64,000 nucleotides of DNA from positions 1,627,989-1,691,988 of the forward strand of contig NZ_KE136354.1 of assembly GCF_000406945.1 (NCBI RefSeq). The letters run 5' to 3'. Shown in pieces: positions 45,114-55,679 of this stretch (the first letter of the stretch is position 1; each line of letters begins with the position of its first letter). This DNA is from Enterococcus dispar ATCC 51266. GTDB lineage: Bacteria; Bacillota; Bacilli; Lactobacillales; Enterococcaceae. The notes below the pieces were generated by a model that worked only from the letters and a program-made list of their open reading frames with translations, did no database searches and had not been told where the DNA came from. A program made the position numbers and the translations under genes.

Positions 45114-45884
45114 CTAATTTTTTTTGTGATTGGTTACATACTGACGCACGTTTTCTAGACTTTTAACGTTGTCTAATTTTAGACGATTAAAGTTTTTTAG
45201 CAGTCTTCTTTGGTGAAAATTCAGTCGGGGAAAAGCACTTTCAGCTTCTGGATGTTCTTTAAAATACTGACTTAAGGCCAAACGTTGCTGAACGGTATCT
45301 GTTTTCTCATCAAAACTGTCTTTGAGTTCTTCTTTACGCTGATCCAATTCTGCAGCAATTTTTTTGGTCATACTTTGGAAAGAAGCCAAGTTAGCTAAAG
45401 TATAACCCAAATCAAACATCATAATCGCAATTAAAATGACCGGCAGATAAAAACCAAAGTGCTCAGCCAACCAATTAACGCCTAACATGACGCGGGGATG
45501 AACAACTTTTACAATCAACACACAACCGATGCCCCAAAACAAAGAAACCGGAATGGCTACCCGTCCATTAATATTTAACGGTACGTCATGATAGTCCCAC
45601 CATGAAGCATGAAATAATTTTTCTAAACCGTAACTTGTGACATATTCCAAAATTGTCACAAGCACAGCCGCAAAGATATATAATAGTAGTAAATTATTAT
45701 GGAAGGGCCGTAAAAAATACAATACCATTAAAATACCAAAGCCATAAATTGGTGTGATAGGGCCCATCAAGAACCCGCGATAAACAAATTTTTTCGCCTT
45801 AATCGAACAAAATATAGTCTCCCATAACCAGCCGATAAAAGAATAACAAAAGAATAGGAGCACTACTGTAATAAACTCATTCAT
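45114..45884 (-). CDS. putative ABC transporter permease, CmpB family (PF06541)
   Basis: The 256 residues have five hydrophobic segments in the first 165, then a charged cytoplasmic tail. Family blocks are YSFIGWLWETIFCSI, FVYRGFLMGPITPIYGFG, LEYVTSYGLEKLF and WWDYHDVPLNINGRVAIPVS. Despite its family name no ATP-binding partner is adjacent, so transport is unproven. The tail KEHPEAESAFPRLNFHQRRL is typical. GAGGAGA precedes the ATG. Confidence 0.82.
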   Translation of the reverse strand: MNEFITVVLLFFCYSFIGWLWETIFCSIKAKKFVYRGFLMGPITPIYGFGILMVLYFLRPFHNNLLLLYIFAAVLVTILEYVTSYGLEKLFHASWWDYHDVPLNINGRVAIPVSLFWGIGCVLIVKVVHPRVMLGVNWLAEHFGFYLPVILIAIMMFDLGYTLANLASFQSMTKKIAAELDQRKEELKDSFDEKTDTVQQRLALSQYFKEHPEAESAFPRLNFHQRRLLKNFNRLKLDNVKSLENVRQYVTNHKKN

Positions 45885-46123
45885 ACGAAATCTCCTCTTT
45901 ACCTATTTTACTACAAAATATTGCACATCATTTATAAATTAATACTATTGTATCAAACTTTGTTCGCTTTTCTCCATGAAAGCCTCTGCTTTTCTCCATT
46001 TCCTTCCTAGGTTACAATAAGAAAAGTAGCCAGATTAGGATAGCTTAAGTGCAATAATATCATTTTCACGAGAATATTTTTGAAATTATCAGCACTTTTT
46101 ATTAAATAGATAGGAGTTTTTCC

Positions 46124-47863
46124 ATGTTCAAATTATTTGTGTACGCCAAAAAATATCGCAAACAGATTATCTTAGGTCCCTTTTTCAAATTTTTAGAAGC
46201 TGTTTTTGAACTGATTCTTCCCCTCTTAATGGCACAATTAGTGGATTCTGGAATTCGACAGAACAATAGTAAGATTGTCTGGCAAATGACGGGCTGGATG
46301 ATTCTTATGTCCCTTGTTGGGCTTTTATGTGCAGTTATCTGCCAATATTATGCTTCCGTGGCTTCACAAAATTTCGGGACCGAGTTGCGCAATCAAGTGT
46401 TGAAAAAGATTAATAGTTTCTCCCATACGGAATTAAATTTATTTGGGACAGATACGCTGATTACACGTATGACCAGTGACATTAATCAATTGCAATTGGC
46501 CTTGGCTATGCTCATTCGTTTGGTGGTTCGCGCGCCATTTTTAAGTATCGGTGCAGTTATCATGGCCTTTACCATTGATTGGCAAGCCGGTATCATTTTC
46601 TTAATCACATTACCGCTATTTTGTCTTATTTTGTTTTTCATTATTAAAACAACGGTTCCTCTTTATCAAAAAGTACAACAAAAACTGGACGTTATTAATG
46701 AACTGGTGAGTCAAAATTTAAGTGGTGTCCGGGTCATTCGCGCTTTTTCACAACGTAAGACAGAGATCAAACGCTTTTCCAAGCGAACAGATGATTTATC
46801 AGACGTATATGTGCGCGTGACAAATATCTCGGCTCTTTTAACCCCCGCTACAACTTTTATCATGAATATTGGTATTTTGGTGCTCTTTTATGTGGGTGGT
46901 TTTAAAGTGAATGTCGGTCATTTGGAGCAAGGGCAAATTTTAGCCTTAGTCAATTATATGAATCAAATGCTGTTGGCTTTAATTGTCGTATCCAACTTGG
47001 TAATTATCTTTACCCGCGCCGCAGCATCTGCTAATCGCGTCAATGAGGTATTGGAAACTACACCTAGTATTCCCACTTCCACGCAAGAAGTGACGACTGC
47101 TTCAGTGAATACAGCAACAGCTACCCAAAAAGGCGCAATTGCTTTTCAGCATGTCTCTTTTCGCTTTGCACCCCAATTTGGTCTTGTGTTAAAAGATATT
47201 GATTTTAAAGTTGCCCCTGGCACGACACTGGGAATTATTGGTCCTACCGGCAGCGGAAAATCAGCTTTATCCCAACTTATTCCTCGGTTTTATGATGTAG
47301 CTGCAGGTAGCGTATTGGTTGATGGCATTGATGTAAGGAATTGGCCTTTAACTAATTTACGGGCTGAAATCACGATGGTTCCCCAAACAGCGGTCTTATT
47401 TACCGGTACTATTAAAGAAAATCTCCAATGGGGCAAAAAAAATGCCACCGACAAAGAGTGTTGGGATGCCCTTGAATTAGCGCAAGCAAAAGAGTTTGTT
47501 GCGGCCTTACCGCAGGGGTTGAATACACCCATTTTTGAAGGTGGCAAAAACTTTTCCGGCGGTCAAAAACAACGTCTGACCATTGCTCGGGCAGTGATTG
47601 CCAAACCGCGTATTTTAATTCTAGATGATTCCTTAAGCGCGCTTGATTATAAAACCGATTTAGAATTACGGCAAGCGTTACAAAAAGAACTGGCAGGAAC
47701 TTTAATCATTATTTCACAGCGTGTTCGCTCGATTCAAGAAGCACAGCAGATCCTCGTACTAGATACCGGAAATCAAGTGGGGCTTGGAACTCATGAAGCA
47801 CTAATGGTGACTTGCCCAGAATATCAAGCGATCGTTCAATCACAAGAGGAGGTCTCAGCATGA
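46124..47863 (+). CDS. efrA: heterodimeric ABC exporter, subunit A (EfrA-like)
   Basis: The 579 residues fuse six membrane segments with one nucleotide-binding domain. Walker A is GPTGSGKS (about 372) and the signature NFSGGQKQR (about 477) is good. The catalytic Glu after Walker B is Asp (ILILDDSLSALD), and the switch His is Gln (IIISQRVRSI). This degenerate half is typical of the first partner in EfrAB/LmrCD-type multidrug exporters. Its stop overlaps the next start (ATGA). Confidence 0.9.
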   Translation: MFKLFVYAKKYRKQIILGPFFKFLEAVFELILPLLMAQLVDSGIRQNNSKIVWQMTGWMILMSLVGLLCAVICQYYASVASQNFGTELRNQVLKKINSFSHTELNLFGTDTLITRMTSDINQLQLALAMLIRLVVRAPFLSIGAVIMAFTIDWQAGIIFLITLPLFCLILFFIIKTTVPLYQKVQQKLDVINELVSQNLSGVRVIRAFSQRKTEIKRFSKRTDDLSDVYVRVTNISALLTPATTFIMNIGILVLFYVGGFKVNVGHLEQGQILALVNYMNQMLLALIVVSNLVIIFTRAAASANRVNEVLETTPSIPTSTQEVTTASVNTATATQKGAIAFQHVSFRFAPQFGLVLKDIDFKVAPGTTLGIIGPTGSGKSALSQLIPRFYDVAAGSVLVDGIDVRNWPLTNLRAEITMVPQTAVLFTGTIKENLQWGKKNATDKECWDALELAQAKEFVAALPQGLNTPIFEGGKNFSGGQKQRLTIARAVIAKPRILILDDSLSALDYKTDLELRQALQKELAGTLIIISQRVRSIQEAQQILVLDTGNQVGLGTHEALMVTCPEYQAIVQSQEEVSA

Positions 47864-49617
47864 AGCCAAAAAAAATTGATTGGTCCGTAATAAAACGGTT
47901 TAATCCTTATCTCTTGTCCTTTAAAAAAGAAATTTTACTTGCTGTCCTTTTAGGTATAGTAGCTGGTGGAACCAGTGTTTATATTACTTACCAAATCGGT
48001 CAAGCCGTTGATCAAATGCTTGGCAAAAACCAAGTGAATTTTGCACATTTGTATCATATTCTATTACTTTTTGCCAGTGTCGTTTTACTAACTGTCTTTA
48101 GTCAGTTATTTATTCAACGTTTATCCAATAAAATTGCCTATTTTTCAGCTGGGCAATTACGTAAAGACGCCTTTACTCATTTAAACAAGCTACCTTTAAG
48201 CTATTATGACCAGACCCCTCACGGTAATATCATCAGTCGTTTTACTAATGACATGGACAATATTGCCATTGCTGTGGCGGCAGTTTTTAATCAAGTTTTT
48301 TCCGGCGTGGCGGTGGTGCTTATCGCTTTGGTGGTAATGCTGCGCCTAAATATCATCTTAACTTGCGTTGTTTTAGTCGCGACACCAATAATCTTTTTTG
48401 TTAGTTGGCTAGTTGCGACGCGCTCACAAGCTAACTTTGCCCGGCAACAAGAAATCGTCGGAGAAATTTCTGGTTTTGTCACTGAAATGGTGGGCAATCA
48501 AAAAATCGTTAAAGCTTTTCAGCAAGAAGCAGTCAATCAAACAAAATTTGAAGTTCTTAATCAAGAATTAAACGTAAGGGGGCAAAAAGCACAATTTTCT
48601 TCTTCTTTAACTAATCCTATGTCCCGTTTTGTCGATCACTTAGCTTACTTGGCCGTCGGTTTTGTGGGCGGATTATTAGTTTTAAACGGCAGCGAATTGG
48701 TAACAATTGGGGTAATTTCGAGTTTCACCATTTATGCAAGCCAATTTACCAAGCCTTTTATTGAACTTTCCGGTATAACCACGCAAATTCAAACAGCGAT
48801 TGCCGGTTTGAACCGTACTTTTGAAATTTTGGATCAAAAAGTTGAAACGCCAGATGCTCCTGACGCTATCACTTTAACCAAGGTCAAAGGCGCCGTTTCT
48901 TTTGAACATGTTGATTTTAGTTATACCAAAGGGCAACTATTAATTCGTGACTTCAATTTTAAAACGACACCTGGGGAAACCGTCGCAATAGTCGGAAAAA
49001 CCGGTGCCGGAAAATCCACCTTAGTCAATCTCTTAATGCGTTTTTACGAAGTCGATGCAGGAAAAATCACATTGGATGGTTATGATATTCGCCAATTAAC
49101 TCGCGATAGTTTGCGGCAAAGTTTTGGTATGGTTTTACAAGACACATGGCTTTTTGATGCGAGTTTGCGTGAAAATCTCACTTATGGCAATCCTGCAGCG
49201 AGTGAGAAACTAATTTATGATGCCTTAAAGAAAACCTATATGTACGATTATGTTACCCGGTTACCACAAAAACTCAACACTATTATTGGGACAAGTGGCG
49301 TGAAAATCTCTGCTGGGCAAAGACAGCTGTTATCCATTGCTCGCACTATGATCTCACAGCCCCATCTGCTTATTTTAGACGAAGCCACCAGTTCAGTCGA
49401 TACATTGACCGAACGCAAAATCCAAGCCGCCTTTTTGGCGATGATGAAAGGAAAAACCAGCTTTGTTATTGCCCACCGGCTCGCTACCATTCAAGCCGCT
49501 GATAAAATTCTCGTAATGGATCAAGGTCAAATCGTTGAACAAGGAACTCACGAGAGTCTACTAGCTCAAAATGGCTATTATGCCGAACTTTACCATGCAC
49601 AGTTTGAGCAATCCTAA
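47860..49617 (+). CDS. efrB: heterodimeric ABC exporter, subunit B (EfrB-like)
   Basis: The 585-residue partner has Walker A GKTGAGKST (about 378) and intact catalytic Glu and switch His (LLILDEATSSVD, FVIAHRLATI). Its signature is altered (KISAGQRQL). Combined with subunit A this gives one working and one degenerate ATP site. ATG 47860 overlaps the upstream stop and has GAGGAGG 7 bases before it. Drug substrates cannot be predicted from sequence. Confidence 0.92.
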   Translation: MKPKKIDWSVIKRFNPYLLSFKKEILLAVLLGIVAGGTSVYITYQIGQAVDQMLGKNQVNFAHLYHILLLFASVVLLTVFSQLFIQRLSNKIAYFSAGQLRKDAFTHLNKLPLSYYDQTPHGNIISRFTNDMDNIAIAVAAVFNQVFSGVAVVLIALVVMLRLNIILTCVVLVATPIIFFVSWLVATRSQANFARQQEIVGEISGFVTEMVGNQKIVKAFQQEAVNQTKFEVLNQELNVRGQKAQFSSSLTNPMSRFVDHLAYLAVGFVGGLLVLNGSELVTIGVISSFTIYASQFTKPFIELSGITTQIQTAIAGLNRTFEILDQKVETPDAPDAITLTKVKGAVSFEHVDFSYTKGQLLIRDFNFKTTPGETVAIVGKTGAGKSTLVNLLMRFYEVDAGKITLDGYDIRQLTRDSLRQSFGMVLQDTWLFDASLRENLTYGNPAASEKLIYDALKKTYMYDYVTRLPQKLNTIIGTSGVKISAGQRQLLSIARTMISQPHLLILDEATSSVDTLTERKIQAAFLAMMKGKTSFVIAHRLATIQAADKILVMDQGQIVEQGTHESLLAQNGYYAELYHAQFEQS

Positions 49618-49645
49618 CTTGAAATAGCTTATCTACTGCAAAAAT

Positions 49646-49684
49646 AAACACCGCTGCAATCAAGACTAAATTGCAACGGTGTTT
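49646..49684. terminator. bidirectional terminator between efrB and the GH3 gene
   Basis: AAACACCGCTGCAAT (49646-49660) pairs with ATTGCAACGGTGTTT (49670-49684) with one mismatch, next to T and A tracts. Confidence 0.8.
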
Positions 49685-49688
49685 GTTT

Positions 49689-50861
49689 TTATTGTAATAA
49701 ACCCAATTCTTTTTTCCAAGTCAAAACTCGTGTGACCGCATTATCCAATTCTTCTTCTGAATACTCGCCGGCTTTTATGGCAGATAAAATTCTAGGAATT
49801 TGGACCTGATAGCTAGAAGACATGATCAGATCATTACCCGCTTGTAATGCCGCTAGCCCTGCATCCGCTTGAGAAATAAAATCTGCTAATCCTGCCATAT
49901 CCATATCATCGGTCATGATAACACCTTTAAAGCCCAATTCATTGCGTAAAACATCATGAACTGGCTTAGAAATAGATGCCGGCTTAGTTTGATCAAGGCT
50001 ATCCACAATGTTATGAGAGACTAAGACACTATCTGCGCCGGCTTTAATACCAGCTTTAAAAGGTTTAAAGTCTGTGTGACGTAATTCCTTTAAACTACGC
50101 GTATCCCGTACAATTTCAACATGTGAATCGCGATTGTTCCCATACCCGGGAAAATGTTTTAATGTCGAGCCACTTTTTTCAGCGGCCAACGCTTTTACCA
50201 CAGTAGTAACATATTCACTTGTACCTGCTTCATCCAAACCAATTGTACGATCATAAATAAAGGCATTGGGGTCTGTTGCCACATCGGCGATGGGAAACAA
50301 GCCTGTATTAATTCCAAATTCATGTAAAATTTTTGCTTTATTGAGGGTATCTGATTTGATGGCTGCAAAACCACCGGCTGCATAAAGAGCTTGCGGCGAA
50401 GCAAAAGGTGCCGCTACTAAATTGGGATTCTGACTGACCCGGGTAACAGTTCCACCTTCTTCATCAGAACCAATCAGTAAAGGAATTTTACTAGCATCTT
50501 GGTAACTTTTTATTTTGTCTGTTAAACTTTCTTTGGTTTCATTTTCCATATCACGCCCAAAAAGAACGTAGCCGCCTAAATGGTAAGTTGCAATATCTTC
50601 TACCTGATTTGCTTCTGGTACCCGGACAAAAAATAATTGACCAACTTTTTCTTCTAAAGTCATTTTTTTCAATGTATCTTGCACGCTATCAAACTCCTCA
50701 CTACTGGCAGTGGTCGTTTCCTTTGTTTCACTTGAAACCGACTGAACAGTCTCTTTTTCATTGGTTTGGGAATCGGTAAAACCAAAAAATAAATTTAAAA
50801 TAAAAAATCCTCCCAAAACTAAAATAATTGCTGTTAAAAGAATAATTAAAAACTTTTTCAT
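49689..50861 (-). CDS. membrane-anchored GH3 glycosidase (beta-N-acetylhexosaminidase-like)
   Basis: The 390 residues start with a hydrophobic anchor (FLIILLTAIILVLGGFFILNLFF) without a lipobox, then a Ser/Thr/Glu-rich linker and a GH3 catalytic barrel. GRDMENE, KHFPGYGNNRDSH (the NagZ-type loop with the catalytic His) and GVIMTDDMDMAGL (nucleophile Asp) are seen. It probably trims N-acetylglucosamine from wall or glycan fragments outside the membrane. TTTCCTCC-type ribosome site is strong. Monocistronic. Confidence 0.87.
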   Translation of the reverse strand: MKKFLIILLTAIILVLGGFFILNLFFGFTDSQTNEKETVQSVSSETKETTTASSEEFDSVQDTLKKMTLEEKVGQLFFVRVPEANQVEDIATYHLGGYVLFGRDMENETKESLTDKIKSYQDASKIPLLIGSDEEGGTVTRVSQNPNLVAAPFASPQALYAAGGFAAIKSDTLNKAKILHEFGINTGLFPIADVATDPNAFIYDRTIGLDEAGTSEYVTTVVKALAAEKSGSTLKHFPGYGNNRDSHVEIVRDTRSLKELRHTDFKPFKAGIKAGADSVLVSHNIVDSLDQTKPASISKPVHDVLRNELGFKGVIMTDDMDMAGLADFISQADAGLAALQAGNDLIMSSSYQVQIPRILSAIKAGEYSEEELDNAVTRVLTWKKELGLLQ

Positions 50862-50937
50862 TTTTTCCTCCTAGACACACACGAACTATGAATTTATCTT
50901 CCCCTTATTCTACCACGAGAGATTACAAACCACGCCA

Positions 50938-50978
50938 AAAAAACCACAAGAATTAGCAAAAAGCCAACTCTTGCGGTT
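50938..50978 (-). terminator. folT terminator
   Basis: AACCGCAAGA pairs with TCTTGTGGTT (one mismatch) on the minus strand, and a seven-T tract follows. Confidence 0.75.
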
Positions 50979-51009
50979 ACTTACGTCCTGGGATGGAGGA
51001 CTTGAGTAT

Positions 51010-51537
51010 TTAATTAGAATGTAGGCGTTTTGCCAACCGGCGGTAAGGCAAAGCGCGCCCTACAATATAAATAATCATCGTTTCTAGCGGAATCATAATG
51101 GCCGCTTTAATCAAGCGCGTTGTCCACAAACCAGGATTGGTTAAATCAATCCCGTACATCAAAGACAACCACAATGGAGTTAAGCAAAAGCTAAAGACCA
51201 CTGTATTGACAATTACGCACATTAGCGAATTTTTTAGTGTAATTTCTTTTTTGTAAAAGAAAAAACCGTAAATTAGTCCACCTAAAAAGGCATTAAAGGT
51301 AAAACCAATAAAAAATGGGGCTTTAGCCAATAAAGTATTGCCAATCACATCCGCAATTACCGCACCTACCCCAGTCCAAAAAGGACCAAATAAAGTTGCC
51401 ATTACCACTTCTGGCACAAAGCTAAACGTGATTTTTAACAACTGGGTTTCAAACCCAAAAACTTGCGACAATACTACCATCAAAGCAATTAACATTGCCA
51501 TGATTGCAATCATATACGCGTCGACTTTTCTTTTCAT
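51010..51537 (-). CDS. folT: folate ECF transporter S component
   Basis: The 175-residue integral membrane protein has six segments and binds folate for the shared ECF energising module, which is not in this window. The block QLLKITFSFVPEVVMATLFGPFWTGVGAVIADVIGNTLL is typical of FolT. The assignment is strengthened by a tetrahydrofolate riboswitch directly upstream. TAAGGAGAT is the ribosome site. Confidence 0.93.
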   Translation of the reverse strand: MKRKVDAYMIAIMAMLIALMVVLSQVFGFETQLLKITFSFVPEVVMATLFGPFWTGVGAVIADVIGNTLLAKAPFFIGFTFNAFLGGLIYGFFFYKKEITLKNSLMCVIVNTVVFSFCLTPLWLSLMYGIDLTNPGLWTTRLIKAAIMIPLETMIIYIVGRALPYRRLAKRLHSN

Positions 51538-51557
51538 AACTTCAGCATCTCCTTAAT

Positions 51558-51682
51558 AGAGCTGCCGCATAAAAATAATGCAGCGAATGCGAAAATAAAA
51601 CCGCGAATTATAAAATAATTCTTCGTCCCAAGGGCAACATCCCATCCCTCAGACACTTAACGCTTTATTTCCTACTCTGTCA
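51558..51682 (-). promoter_or_regulatory. tetrahydrofolate (THF) riboswitch
   Basis: On the minus strand the leader contains the THF aptamer blocks AGAGTAG (51672-51678), GCGTTAAGTGT (about 51653-51663), GATGGGATGTTG (about 51635-51646) and GACGAAG. AAATAAA and TTTTATTT can form an inner helix. The element ends a few bases before the folT ribosome site, so translational control is likely. Confidence 0.88.
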
Positions 51683-51876
51683 TATTTGTAGTTTGTTACA
51701 ACTACGCCTAAAATATAGCACGAATCATACCTACCAACAAGTTAACGGTCTTACCTCTTTCAAATTTTAAAACGAACGTTAAGGTTCCAACCGTTTACAA
51801 CTCTTGAAATAAGTTATTTTGACTTTTTCATTGTCAGCTTTCCCTATTTCTTATAGCTGATTGAAACACAGAAGAT

Positions 51877-51913
51877 AAAAAAATCCTGTCGTAAATTACG
51901 ACAGGATTTTTTT
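51877..51913 (-). terminator. terminator of the second ECF S component gene
   Basis: AAAAATCCTGTCGT pairs perfectly with ACGACAGGATTTTT, with A and T tracts, 11 bases past the stop codon. The 150 bases between it and the folT riboswitch show nothing recognisable. Confidence 0.88.
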
Positions 51914-51924
51914 TTTGAACTTTT

Positions 51925-52548
51925 TTAAGCTACTGTTTTCACTTTACCAGCTACTTTTTTTTGCAACTGCATTGCTTTTGTGAAAACTGGAATATCAAAA
52001 TGTTTACTTAATGTGCCCGCTACAAAGTAAGCAATATTATAATCTACTAAGCTGTGAACCACACCACCAAAACCTAATAAGACAAAATAGAAATAAAAGA
52101 CGCCGCCATCATAAGTTCCTGGCGTTCCTAAGTTAATCATGTTAAAGGCTAAAACGACAACTACTTCAGCCGCCGCATGAATTAACCCTAATACGAGATT
52201 ATACATTTGAAAACGCATATTTCCCAACGTAAACTGGCCATTTTGTAGAACGATTTGTGGATTTTTTTGTAAATAAAGTGCTCCAATTGTCGCAAAAATA
52301 ACGTGCGTTAATGCGCGTAAAGCAATAATCACTGGCAAGCCTGAAACTAAAAAGCCAAATGTAGTTCCTAATGCTACTGCAATAGCAACTGCTGGTGAAA
52401 GGAACATGGCAATAAATAAAGGTACGTGACTGGCTAATGTAAAGGATGCCGGACCAATCACAATTTTTGGCATGACCATTGGTATCATAATCCCCAACCC
52501 AATTAATAATGCTGCAATGGTTAGATGTCGCACAGAATTATTTCTCAT
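51925..52548 (-). CDS. niaX: ECF transporter S component, probable niacin type (NiaX-like)
   Basis: The 207 residues form about six membrane segments. IMIPMVMPKIVIGPASFTLASHVPLFIAMFLSP and LRALTHVIFATIGALYL are typical of the S component often annotated NiaX. The basic tail is QLQKKVAGKVKTVA. The niacin assignment rests on family resemblance plus paired palindromic operators upstream that suit an NAD-metabolism repressor. Other vitamins cannot be excluded. AAGGAGG precedes the ATG. Confidence 0.75.
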   Translation of the reverse strand: MRNNSVRHLTIAALLIGLGIMIPMVMPKIVIGPASFTLASHVPLFIAMFLSPAVAIAVALGTTFGFLVSGLPVIIALRALTHVIFATIGALYLQKNPQIVLQNGQFTLGNMRFQMYNLVLGLIHAAAEVVVVLAFNMINLGTPGTYDGGVFYFYFVLLGFGGVVHSLVDYNIAYFVAGTLSKHFDIPVFTKAMQLQKKVAGKVKTVA

Positions 52549-52594
52549 TTTTTCCTCCTTGAAAAACCTGACGTTTATTTTGATCTCGCACGAT

Positions 52595-52606
52595 GTGTCA
52601 AGACAC
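52595..52606. promoter_or_regulatory. operator palindrome, downstream copy (niaX promoter)
   Basis: GTGTCAAGACAC is a perfect 12-base palindrome, 36 bases (centre) upstream-promoter side of the transcription start region toward the gene. It pairs with a second copy 47 bases away. Confidence 0.6.
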
Positions 52607-52619
52607 TTAAGTCTTCCTT

Positions 52620-52653
52620 ATTTTAGAGGGAATCATTTTAGGTGTCAAGACAT
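52620..52653 (-). promoter_or_regulatory. niaX promoter with overlapping operator copy
   Basis: On the minus strand TTGACA (52643-52648), exactly 17 bases and TAAAAT (52620-52625) form a strong promoter. The second operator GTGTCAAGACAT (52642-52653) covers the -35. A dimeric repressor, possibly NiaR, is implied. From 52660 to 52950 I see nothing else recognisable. Confidence 0.65.
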
Positions 52654-52955
52654 ATATTCTATTTTTCAAGAAAAAGGAATGAAAAATTTCATCTCTATTA
52701 CAATTACAGTCTAATAGGCCCTTTCTTTCCTTCACCTTTTAATTTTTAACAATAATCGTTTGCTTGTTATTCTGATAAAAAAGCTGAACGTACGCCTTTA
52801 TCTCTCAAGCAACAAGACAAATTTTTGATAAACTACTCGGCAATTATCTTGAAATTTCAGCTTATTGCCCTAAAACGTTCGTTACGCCAGACATATAACC
52901 TGCCGTATAGCCTTCTTATCCCTTGTGAAAATCATAAAATCCCCTTACCTAAAAA

Positions 52956-52986
52956 ACAGCTTTCCACCAATTTCGTAGAAAGCTGT
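52956..52986 (-). terminator. rsmA terminator
   Basis: ACAGCTTTC pairs perfectly with GAAAGCTGT around a 13-base loop. Six T follow on the minus strand. Confidence 0.82.
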
Positions 52987-52993
52987 CAGTGTT

Positions 52994-54454
<1,461 letters not shown>

Positions 54455-54458
<4 letters not shown>

Positions 54459-55225
54459 TGCGTAATTCCAAATAAGCGATGCGCATTTTCCCTAGTAAGT
54501 GTAGCGACTTCTTCAAACGGCATTTCCCGCAACTCCGCAATTTTTTCCACGACATAACGAGTATACCCCGGTTCATTACGTTTCCCCCGATAAGGCACAG
54601 GGGCTAAATAAGGTGCGTCGGTTTCAACTAATAGACGATCTAAGGGGACAAGCCTTGCTGCTTCTTGGACATCTAAAGCTTTCTTAAAAGTTACCACACC
54701 ACTAAAAGAAATATGCATTCCCAAGTCTAAAAAGCGTTCAGCCCATTCACCACTGCCACTAAAGCTGTGCATGATGCCGCCAATGTCTTTAACTCCTTCA
54801 TCTTTTAAAATCCGGTAGGTATCTTCAATTGCATCTCGGGTATGAATACTGATGGGTAAATGCATTTCTTTAGCAATAGCAATTTGACGGCGAAATACTT
54901 TTTCTTGCACATCTTTTGGATCTTCCATCCAATAATAATCCAAGCCGATTTCACCCAAAGCCACTACTTTTGGTGAAGTTAATTGTTCTTGAAGTTTATC
55001 CTCGATCTCTTTGTTATAGCTGCCCGCTTCGGTAGGATGCCAACCAATGATGCTAAAAATATTGGCATATTCTTGGCTTAATACCAAGCTTTTCTCAATT
55101 GTTGGGGTATCAAAACCCACTACCGCCATTTCTGTCACGCCAAGTTCTTGGGCGCGTTGTAATGTTTCAGGGATATCATCATTAAATTGTTCTGCGTTTA
55201 AATGTGTATGCGAATCAAAAATCAC
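54455..55225 (-). CDS. tatD: TatD family hydrolase (DNase)
   Basis: This metal-dependent nuclease of the amidohydrolase fold has 256 residues. IFDSHTHLN (metal His-x-His) opens the protein. [36 protein letters not shown] and [12 protein letters not shown] are the TatD blocks. I chose GTG 55225, 10 bases after AAGGA. Upstream codons in the frame lack a suitable site. It is the first gene of the rRNA-maturation operon. Confidence 0.93.
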
Positions 55226-55668
55226 ATGGTTCACTTCCTTAAGTATTTTGATCAAAAATCTTAGTAGCAAAAAATTAATTGGAATTTTTCTTTAATAATT
55301 TAGCGTTTAACAGATAAAAGAGAAAACGACATACTTTCTTTTACTAGGCGCCGTTTCATTAGTAACTTTAGCACAAAACTGTCTGGGTCTAAAGCAAAGC
55401 TACCGCAAAATAAGACTTTTACAAAAAAATTCGATTATCCTTTGGAAAAAGCAAAAAATTGCGTCACAAAATGTATGCACACTTTTCAAAAATCCGCCCT
55501 AAGGCTGATTAAAAAACAGCACTATTCTTTATAATTAAAGTAGCTTTTTTATTTGTAATTTTTTCTATATTATCGCTATTTAAAAAAGCGATAATGGACT
55601 ACTATTACAAAAAATAGCTCCAGCTCTTTTCACAAAGAAAGATTCATCGTGAAGAGCGTCCAGAACGG
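55226..55668. other. long intergenic region with two inverted repeats
   Basis: Between tatD and the next gene there is no gene-like ORF. ATTATCGC (55569-55576) pairs with GCGATAAT (55588-55595). GCTCTTTTCAC (about 55623-55634) can pair with GTGAAGAGC (55649-55657) just before the GGAGG site, suggesting a structured 5' leader. The rest is A+T rich and unremarkable. Confidence 0.45.
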
Positions 55669-55679
55669 AGGAACCAATT

